Below are positions 46,681 through 53,445 of a DNA stretch of 55,792 nucleotides, piece by piece. Numbering within the stretch: the first letter of the stretch is position 1; every line of letters begins with the position of its first letter. Made by a program: the position numbers and the translations under genes. The notes beneath the pieces are model-generated. The model saw only the letters and a list, made by a program, of their open reading frames with translations, was not told the origin of the DNA and made no database searches. The DNA comes from Bifidobacterium moukalabense DSM 27321 (GTDB lineage Bacteria; Actinomycetota; Actinomycetes; Actinomycetales; Bifidobacteriaceae): positions 464,905 to 520,696 of the forward strand of contig NZ_AZMV01000001.1 of the NCBI RefSeq assembly GCF_000522505.1. Direction: 5' to 3'.

Positions 46681-46769
46681 GATTCCCGGCAACCGGCACC
46701 GTTTTCCGGTGAGCCGGCCCGCCAGCCCACGAGTTTGCGTCATAAGTGCCCCGTAGATTAAGGATTCCC

Positions 46770-47519
46770 ATGCCACGACGCCGTAACGCCACCCACTTTC
46801 GCAAGAAGCGTTTCAACGCGGAAGGTCCGGTCGAACGCATACTGTGCCTGCTGGTGATTGCCGCGGTGATCGGCGTCACCATCGGCCTGATTCTGCCGAA
46901 AACAAGCCCGACCGTCGGTGAGATCACCGGCGAGTATACGGCGACCGGCACCGCCGCGGAAACGTTGGAGAAACTCACGGTTGACGACAATCCCAGCAAA
47001 GCCGGCTACGACCGTACCTCATTCGGCTATCGTGAGACGGACGCGGACGGCAACGGCTGTGACGTACGCGAGGACGTGCTGGCCCGCGACCTGACGGATG
47101 TGCAGTACAAAAGTGCCGGCGGTTGCAAGGTGCAGTCCGGCACGCTCGATGACCCGTACACCGGCAAGACCATTCATTTCCAGCGCGGACGCGATACGTC
47201 CAGCGCCGTGCAGATCGACCACGTGGTGGCGCTCGAGAACGCGTGGCAGTCCGGAGCGAGCGAATGGAGCAAGGCCAAACGCTACGAGTACGGCAATGAC
47301 ATGTACAATCTGCTGGCCGTCGATGGTCCGGCCAACCAGGAGAAGGGTTCCGCCTCGGCCGCCTACTGGCTGCCCACCAACGGCGATTACCGTTGCGATT
47401 ACGTCGCGCGTCAGATCGGCGTGAAAGACAAGTACGGTCTGACCGTGACCACCAAGGAGAAGCGGGCCATGCTGTCGGTACTCCACAGCTGCCCCGCGCA
47501 GGCCATTCCGGAGAGCTGA
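46770..47519 (+). CDS. Membrane-anchored or secreted HNH-type (DUF1524) nuclease
   Basis: Encodes a 249-residue protein. A basic start (MPRRRNATHFRKKRF) is followed by one hydrophobic segment at about residues 22-42 that acts as anchor or signal, then an outer domain. The nuclease motif SAVQIDHVVALENAWQSG, with Asp-His, followed by YGNDMYNLLAVDGPANQEKGSASAAYWLP, is the GmrSD C-terminal/DUF1524 HNH pattern. Related secreted nucleases occur widely in actinobacteria and may scavenge DNA or attack competitors (inference). AAGGA lies five bases before the ATG at 46770; an in-frame upstream start at 46746 is less likely. Confidence 0.85.
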   Translation: MPRRRNATHFRKKRFNAEGPVERILCLLVIAAVIGVTIGLILPKTSPTVGEITGEYTATGTAAETLEKLTVDDNPSKAGYDRTSFGYRETDADGNGCDVREDVLARDLTDVQYKSAGGCKVQSGTLDDPYTGKTIHFQRGRDTSSAVQIDHVVALENAWQSGASEWSKAKRYEYGNDMYNLLAVDGPANQEKGSASAAYWLPTNGDYRCDYVARQIGVKDKYGLTVTTKEKRAMLSVLHSCPAQAIPES

Positions 47520-47586
47520 AATACAGGCCAAGGTAACATAATCGCGCTATAACGTTGCTCGTTAGCCGCCAATCACGGGGAAGGGC

Positions 47587-48822
47587 ATGGAAGGCATGGG
47601 CAAGGAACGTCACGGACACGCGCTGGCGGGCATTCTCGGACCGGCTTTCGTGGCGGCCGTAGCCTATGTGGATCCGGGCAACGTGGCCGCCAACATCACT
47701 TCCGGCGCACGATACGGCTATCTGCTGGTCTGGGTGCTCGTAATCGCCAACTGCATGAGCGTACTGATCCAATACCAATCCGCCAAGCTTGGCATCGTCA
47801 CCGGCAAAAGCCTGCCGGAAATCCTTGGTGAGCGCATGGGCGACGGCGGTCGGTTCATGTTCTTCATGCAGGCCGAGGTCATCGCCATCGCCACCGATCT
47901 GGCCGAAGTGATCGGCGGTGCCATCGCCCTCAACCTGCTGTTCGGTTTGCCGCTGTTTCTCGGTGGATGCATCATCGGCGTGGTTTCCACGATTCTGCTG
48001 ATTTTCCAGAAAGGCGCCACGCATCGCATTTTCGAGAAACTCATCATCGCATTGCTGCTGGTGATCACGTTCGGCTTCATCGCAGGCCTGTTCATGGCTC
48101 CGCCGGATCCGAGGGCGGTGGCGTCCGGTCTGATTCCGCGTTTCAAAGGTTCCGCAACGGTGTTGATGGCCACTTCCATGCTGGGCGCCACCGTCATGCC
48201 GCACGCCATCTACCTGCATTCCACGCTGGTGAACGACCATTATGCGCCCGGTCAGCACAAACCGACCGTCCGTCAGCTGTTGCACGGTAGCAAGATCGAT
48301 GTGTTTTGGGCGCTGCTGTTGGCCGGTTCCGTGAATTTGTCGCTGTTGATCCTGGCTGCGAATTCGCTGTACGGCATGACCGGCACGGATACGATCGAAG
48401 GTGCGCAGCATGCGATCGCGAGTGTGCTGGGTCCGGTCGTCGGCACGATTTTCTCCGTAGGACTGCTGGCCTCCAGTCTGAGCTCCACGTCCGTCGGCAC
48501 GTACGCGGGCTCCGAGATCATGCATGGATTGCTGCGGATCAAGGCGCCGATGTGGGCCTGCCGGATCGTTACGCTGGTGCCGGCGCTAATTGTGCTGTGG
48601 TTCGCGGGCAATCCGACCGAAGCGCTGATCGTCGGACAGGTGGTGCTGTCAATCGGCATCCCGTTCGCGATCATTCCGCTCATGCGCTACACGCATGACA
48701 GGGATCTTATGGGCGAATATGCGGACGGTCCGTTCAAACATGCGCTCAACATCGCCGTCGCCGCGCTGATCGTCGCACTCAACGTTCTCCTCATCATCCT
48801 CACCTTCCTCGGCAAGGTCTGA
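47587..48822 (+). CDS. Nramp family divalent metal transporter (Mn2+/Fe2+)
   Basis: Encodes a 411-residue membrane protein with about 11 hydrophobic segments. Metal-site motifs are conserved: AYVDPGNVAANITSGARYGY in segment 1 (DPGN) and SMLGATVMPHAIYLHSTLV in segment 6 (MPH). This is the MntH type that imports manganese or iron with protons. The ATG at 47587 has GGGGAAGGG just upstream. The leader contains TATAAC near 47548 as a possible -10 box; no metal-responsive site is recognised with certainty. Confidence 0.92.
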   Translation: MEGMGKERHGHALAGILGPAFVAAVAYVDPGNVAANITSGARYGYLLVWVLVIANCMSVLIQYQSAKLGIVTGKSLPEILGERMGDGGRFMFFMQAEVIAIATDLAEVIGGAIALNLLFGLPLFLGGCIIGVVSTILLIFQKGATHRIFEKLIIALLLVITFGFIAGLFMAPPDPRAVASGLIPRFKGSATVLMATSMLGATVMPHAIYLHSTLVNDHYAPGQHKPTVRQLLHGSKIDVFWALLLAGSVNLSLLILAANSLYGMTGTDTIEGAQHAIASVLGPVVGTIFSVGLLASSLSSTSVGTYAGSEIMHGLLRIKAPMWACRIVTLVPALIVLWFAGNPTEALIVGQVVLSIGIPFAIIPLMRYTHDRDLMGEYADGPFKHALNIAVAALIVALNVLLIILTFLGKV

Positions 48823-48891
48823 ACCAGCCCCTGGCCGGGTTGCGCCCACCGGTGCAATGCCCAACCGTAGGCATAGAATTCTGGAGTCATT

Positions 48892-50505
48892 ATGGCGTTT
48901 CAGAGGTGGTGCATGAAAAACGGTATGAGGGGAAAATCGCAGGTGCTTACGCGTGATGAGGCTTATGTCAACGGCCATTTGACGCATGCGGCTTTCGTTT
49001 CCATCGCGATTCTGACGTTCATCACCTTCGTCGGCAACTTCACGCAGCTGCAGCTGAGCGCCGCCCTGCCGACCATCGTGACCGATTTCGGCATTTCCGT
49101 CACGACCGGGCAGTGGCTGACCTCGATTTTCCAGCTGGTCATGGGCGTGATGGTTCCGCTTACGGCATACCTGACCCGCCGCTTCTCGACCCGTCAGATC
49201 GTACTCGCCTCGATGACCGTATTCACCGTCGGATCCGTATTCGCATGGCTGGGCTCCACCTTCGCGCTGGTGCTGATCGGCCGCCTGCTGGAAGCGGTTG
49301 GAACCGGTGTGATGTGGCCGGTGCTGCAGATCACCGTCTTCTCGATCTACCCGTTGGCACGCCGAGGCATGGCCATGGGCACCGTGGGCATGGCCATGAG
49401 CGTCGCACCGGCCATCGGCCCCACTTTGGGCGGCATACAGACCGATCTGAACGGCTGGCGTTCGATTTTCTTCACCTTGACGATCATCGGCGTGATCTCA
49501 CTGTTCCTGGCATTCTTCGGACTGCGCAATTTCGGCGTGCACGACCCTTCCGCCAAAGCCGACTTCTTCTCCGTCGGACTGTCGATTTTCGGTTTCGGCG
49601 GTCTGATGTTCGGCTTCACGAACATCGAATCATACGCATTCATACACCCCATGGTCTGGCTGCCGATGCTCATCGGCATCATCGGCATCATCTGGTTCGT
49701 GGTTCGCCAGATCCATGGCGCTCGCCGGTATGCCTCCGCGCAGTCCGGCGACGCCCGCCAGTCCGATGCCCATGGTCGCCAGGCCGCTGCCCGCGACTGC
49801 CAGCCTCCGCTGCTGAACCTGGGTGTGCTGAAGAACCGCAGTTTCACGGTCGGTACGGTCACTGCGGCGCTGTCGTTCTTCGCATTCAGCTCGATTATGG
49901 TGATCATGCCGCTCTATATTCAGAATTGCCGTGGCTATTCCGCCACGATCAGCGGCCTGGTGATGCTGCCCGGTGCGCTCGGCCAGTGCATTTCGCAGTT
50001 CTTCGGCGGCAAGGCCCTCGATAGATTCGGCGCCCGGCCCGTCGCCTTGATCGGCACGATTACGCTGTGCTTCGGCACGATTATGATGAGCCTGATTTCC
50101 ATGACGTCATGGATTTGGTGGGTGTCGATATGGCAGTTCGTGCGTCAGATCGGCATGGGATTCGTGCTCATGCCGATCACCACATGGTCGCTCAACTGCC
50201 TGCGGCCGCAGGAGGTGAGCGCCGGCTCGGCCGTAACGAACACCGTGCGTCAGATTGCCGGTGCGGTCGGCGCCCCGGTGCTGGTGATTCTGATGGAGAC
50301 GTTCACGTCATTGCGTTGGGCTGCCATCGGAGGTGCGAAGGGCACGTATGCCATCGCCAACGTGTTCGGCATTCAGTGGGCGTTGCGTATCAGCGCCGGC
50401 ATCTGCTTCATCATGGTGCTGATGGTGTTCTTCGGCGTGCGTGGACGCGGTGCCGGCACCACGCACGAAGCCGTTCAGCGCGCCTTGGCCCTCATCTCCC
50501 ACTGA
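48892..50505 (+). CDS. MFS multidrug exporter, DHA2 (EmrB-like)
   Basis: Encodes a 537-residue major facilitator transporter, about 14 hydrophobic segments. Motif A reads YLTRRFSTRQIVLASM and the C-type motif GMAMSVAPAIGPTLGG follows in segment 5, typical for drug/proton antiporters. A loop of about 60 residues in the middle (near residue 280-305) is rich in His, Arg and Gln. The ATG at 48892 has GGAG upstream; starts at 48913 or 48925 are also possible. TAGAAT at 48874 may be its -10 box. Confidence 0.9.
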   Translation: MAFQRWCMKNGMRGKSQVLTRDEAYVNGHLTHAAFVSIAILTFITFVGNFTQLQLSAALPTIVTDFGISVTTGQWLTSIFQLVMGVMVPLTAYLTRRFSTRQIVLASMTVFTVGSVFAWLGSTFALVLIGRLLEAVGTGVMWPVLQITVFSIYPLARRGMAMGTVGMAMSVAPAIGPTLGGIQTDLNGWRSIFFTLTIIGVISLFLAFFGLRNFGVHDPSAKADFFSVGLSIFGFGGLMFGFTNIESYAFIHPMVWLPMLIGIIGIIWFVVRQIHGARRYASAQSGDARQSDAHGRQAAARDCQPPLLNLGVLKNRSFTVGTVTAALSFFAFSSIMVIMPLYIQNCRGYSATISGLVMLPGALGQCISQFFGGKALDRFGARPVALIGTITLCFGTIMMSLISMTSWIWWVSIWQFVRQIGMGFVLMPITTWSLNCLRPQEVSAGSAVTNTVRQIAGAVGAPVLVILMETFTSLRWAAIGGAKGTYAIANVFGIQWALRISAGICFIMVLMVFFGVRGRGAGTTHEAVQRALALISH

Positions 50506-50572
50506 AACCACGAAACCCGAGGGTCGCGTGGCCATGCAGGAGACCGCCGCGGCCCTGATTCGCTCCGATTCG

Positions 50573-50899
50573 TTACTCCCCGTCGTCCGGCTTGTATTCC
50601 AGCACGCTCAGCGCCACAATTCCCTGGCCGGTATGCACGAACACGTTCGCACGCCCGCCGACGGCCTCCACGCCTTCGATCAGGTGTGCGATCGGCTCGG
50701 AATCCAGTACCGGGAGCACCTGCGCCACACCATCCGCGTCGATTACGCGCAGCGTATCGTCCAGATAGCCGGAGGCCAGCATTTCATCGACGGCGCCTTC
50801 GAATTCGGTCAGTTCGTCTATTTCACGCTTCGCAGCCTCATTTGCGGCCACTTCAACGGCTTCGGCCACCTTCTCGCTGAGCTTGTCCTCTTCGCTCAT
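50573..50899 (-). CDS. Small acidic conserved protein of unknown function
   Basis: Encodes a 108-residue protein, MSEEDKLSEKVAEAVEV then a likely long helix, followed by a mixed region ending ALSVLEYKPDDGE. It has no signal peptide or membrane segment and is strongly acidic. I do not recognise the family. The ATG at 50899 is five bases after AAAGGA; an ATG just before it (50902) would leave too little spacing. The open frame extends upstream to 51178 but that part has no protein-like character. Confidence 0.65.
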   Translation of the reverse strand: MSEEDKLSEKVAEAVEVAANEAAKREIDELTEFEGAVDEMLASGYLDDTLRVIDADGVAQVLPVLDSEPIAHLIEGVEAVGGRANVFVHTGQGIVALSVLEYKPDDGE

Positions 50900-51189
50900 C
50901 ATGATCCTTTCGTGAAACCCCTGCCATGCGCCCCGTCTGTCGTAGGCGGTCATGGCTTTTGCATAATGCGTGGCAGTGTATCGAAACCACATTGCCGAAC
51001 CGTTTCGGATTGCAAGATTCGTCCATATAGTGGTTCGATGGCAATGGTGGTGGAGATGGTGAAGACCTCCCGCCGCATGGCATCGCGGAGGCGGTCCGAA
51101 GGCACGGCCTGCGCTAGAATATCCATCTGTAGGATATGCACGGCCCTGAAGCCGGCATAAACGTAACACGCACTGCAAGAGGTCGGCGT

Positions 51190-51777
51190 ATGCACATCAT
51201 GTTCGTCTGCACGGGCAACATCTGCCGTTCGCCTATGGGCGAGCTGCTGCTGACGAAATATCTGACCGGCACCACCGTGCGCGTCTCCAGCGCCGGTACC
51301 CGTGGTCTGCCGATGCATCAGATCGACCCGTCCAGCGCACGGCTGATGGACAGCGTCGGCATCGAATCCAGCGGATTCCGGTCCCGCCGCCTCACGCGCC
51401 AGATGGCCGATGAGGCCGACCTGATCCTATGCTTTGAAAAGGGCCAGCGCAAGGATATCGTGGCTTTGGCCCCGGCGGCCGTACGGTATACGTTCCTGCT
51501 GAGTGATTTCGCGAACATGTGCGAATACTGCGCCCGGAACGGCATGGTCAAGGGACTGACCATCCAGGAGCGCCTGCAGTCGGTGATCAAGTCCTCTTCG
51601 ATGATCAGGCCGATGCTGCCGATTCCTCGCGATATCGAGGATCCGCATGGCCGTACTTTCGACAAGTTCCGTACCGCCGCGAACCAGACCAACACGTCCA
51701 TTCGTACGATACTCAAAAGCATGCGCAAGCATTACGCCGTGGAGCCTGCCCCCATTCGCTCCCAGATCGTCGCCTGA
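51190..51777 (+). CDS. Low molecular weight protein-tyrosine phosphatase
   Basis: Encodes a 195-residue phosphatase. The active-site loop C-x5-R is VCTGNICRSPMGE at residues 6-14; the general acid is the Asp of IEDPHG near residue 155. It is longer than classic members (about 155) by an insert around residues 110-145. In bacteria such enzymes often regulate exopolysaccharide export by dephosphorylating tyrosine kinases, but no kinase or glycan gene is next to it. The ATG at 51190 has GAGGT seven bases upstream. Confidence 0.9.
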   Translation: MHIMFVCTGNICRSPMGELLLTKYLTGTTVRVSSAGTRGLPMHQIDPSSARLMDSVGIESSGFRSRRLTRQMADEADLILCFEKGQRKDIVALAPAAVRYTFLLSDFANMCEYCARNGMVKGLTIQERLQSVIKSSSMIRPMLPIPRDIEDPHGRTFDKFRTAANQTNTSIRTILKSMRKHYAVEPAPIRSQIVA

Positions 51778-51790
51778 AGCCGATTCGGCG

Positions 51791-52402
51791 TCATTGGGAG
51801 GTGAACCATATGGAATTCAGTTCACCGGCCCGCATGGCTCTTGCATACACGATCACGCCCCGATTGGGCTTGACCGCCGCTCGTGCGCCTCGAAGCAGCG
51901 TTGTCGAGTCGATGTCGACCGCCGGCCCGATCCATCCGGGAACGATGTCGGGCAGCAGACGCCCCATCTTCATTTCCGAAATGAGATTGCGTGCCTTGTC
52001 GCTGTCCAACCAGTATTCGAAGACGCCGTACCATTGGACCACCATTCTGTTGATTCCCCGTGCGATGGTCCGTGAGGAGCCGTCGGATGTGTAGTATCGC
52101 AATGATAGGGAACCGTCCGGGTGGAGTATGGCCTGGCCTTCGTTCAAAAGCATGTTCATCAGTCTGATCTGGGAGGATACGATCGTCAGGTCACGGTCCG
52201 AATATCCGGCCCGTTTGGCCGATGCCGCGTCGAAGGCCAGCTTGTTTTTGCCGTTTTGCCTGAGGAACCTGTTCATGCCGGACATGGTGGAGGGAACGGT
52301 GTCTATCGGGGCTGCGGATGCCCACGCCGCAATCGGAGAGAAAACCAGGGGTGTGAAAAATGCAGCAGAGAATAATGCCATACATGTCCTACTCAATCCC
52401 AT
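51791..52402 (-). CDS. Secreted protein of unknown function
   Basis: Encodes a 203-residue protein with a classic signal peptide: MGLSRTCMALFSAAFFTPLVF, then cleavage probably after AWASA near residue 30. No cysteine remains in the mature part. The mature sequence has a predicted mix of helices (SGMNRFLRQNGKNKL, MVVQWYGVFEYWLDSDKARN) and I recognise no family; the Gly-Ile-Asn-Arg stretch does not match a known enzyme motif. AAGGA lies five bases upstream of the ATG at 52402. It converges with the phosphatase gene at a distance of 13 bases. Confidence 0.7.
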   Translation of the reverse strand: MGLSRTCMALFSAAFFTPLVFSPIAAWASAAPIDTVPSTMSGMNRFLRQNGKNKLAFDAASAKRAGYSDRDLTIVSSQIRLMNMLLNEGQAILHPDGSLSLRYYTSDGSSRTIARGINRMVVQWYGVFEYWLDSDKARNLISEMKMGRLLPDIVPGWIGPAVDIDSTTLLRGARAAVKPNRGVIVYARAMRAGELNSIWFTSQ

Positions 52403-53012
52403 TGAAATCCTTATCCTCTTGCGCAGGCCGCATCAGCACCCCACGTAATAAGGCATGCTATGGCTCAACGGCAGCGTCTGCAAGGAGATGACAAGCCGCA
52501 TGACCACCCTATGTGTACCCCAGCCATCGGGGAAGGCGCATGGGGAACATGATGTGAATCGCCGCTGGTCGACTAGGTTCCAACCACCTTTGTTTCCTGT
52601 GAATGGAACGTTGTCGGGGATGAAGTGAAACTGCCGGAACTCCACGAAGGATAAGAGGGGAGAGGCGTGGAACCCCGGCAGTTTCGGAAAGGATATGGCC
52701 TGTACGGATAGAGAGAAAGACGAATCCGAACAGGCCAATAGCCCCTATGCTCCGTTACTTGCTTTCGCAAGCAAGAATCATGTTACGCCGCCATGCCGCA
52801 CACTTCGACGGTCTCCCCCTATTTGCATATTGCGGACAATCGGCGTTCCGCTTGGTTTCTCCCAATCAAATAGGGTGCAGCAAGGGCGGCATGACGGGCT
52901 TGTCCATGATGATGGGCGCGATGATGGATGTTCCGCCGGCTGCTGATGATGACGTCATGGCGGTAGTATTGCATTTCGGAAGAGGCGATTGACATCGAAG
53001 GAGAGTGGAGAT
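52403..53012. other. 610-base gap with large RNA-like stem-loops, no certain gene
   Basis: GAAACTGCCGG...CCACG at 52627-52646 pairs with 52666-52685 at 17 of 20 positions around a purine-rich loop. CTTGCT/AGCAAG arms lie at 52758-52775, and CCCTATTTG (about 52818) is inverted as CAAATAGGG (about 52868). A 33-codon frame, MTGLSMMMGAMMDVPPAADD and on, runs 52891-52992 with a poor ribosome site. Confidence 0.45.
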
Positions 53013-53294
53013 TTGCCTGATTGCCAGCATGATGAAGGACGGCTTCCCGTTCGTCAGCTATGTGTCCGTGCATACATTCTCATTATTTTCGTGATCTATC
53101 TGGATGCCACGAGATGGCATATGGCAACCGGAATATGGAGAGTGGTCGAAGACGTCGTGCTGGCTTTGTGCCTGTTCCTCATCGCCATGTCGGTGCCGTT
53201 GAGCGAACGATGCCGCGGCATGATCGATTCGGCTATGCGGAGGGTAAACGACGGGCCGATGCACACCCCAGACACACCCGAAAAACAAGAGTGA
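53013..53294 (+). CDS. Small membrane protein, two membrane segments
   Basis: Encodes up to 93 residues from a TTG at 53013, after GGAG-type sequence. Two hydrophobic segments are visible, VRAYILIIFVIYLDA and VVEDVVLALCLFLIAMSVPL, with a charged tail. I know no family for it. The start is uncertain; a TTG at 52989 overlapping a short upstream frame is the alternative. It sits in the gap before the surface protein, so it may belong to that locus or be chance. Confidence 0.45.
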   Translation: MPDCQHDEGRLPVRQLCVRAYILIIFVIYLDATRWHMATGIWRVVEDVVLALCLFLIAMSVPLSERCRGMIDSAMRRVNDGPMHTPDTPEKQE

Positions 53295-53379
53295 TACATG
53301 AGCTGATAACGAATGGCGTTCCGCCGTCGTCATCGGGCAAAGGGGACAGGATTCCGGGGACTTTTACCATGAGATAATT

Positions 53380-53403
53380 GGTCGATTTTCGTAAAAATCG
53401 GCC
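53380..53403 (+). other. Hairpin before the surface protein gene
   Basis: GGTCGATTTT (53380-53389) pairs with AAAATCGGCC (53394-53403) with one mismatch/wobble around a short loop. It is 43 bases before the start codon and may end upstream transcripts or act in the leader. Confidence 0.45.
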
Positions 53404-53445
53404 ATTCGTAAGAATAAAGGATCTCATAAGAAAGACCTCGACACC

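Noticed and set aside
53300..53445. Poly-G or poly-C phase-variation tract before the surface protein
   Set aside because: Such tracts occur at some bifidobacterial pilus genes, but none longer than four bases is present here.
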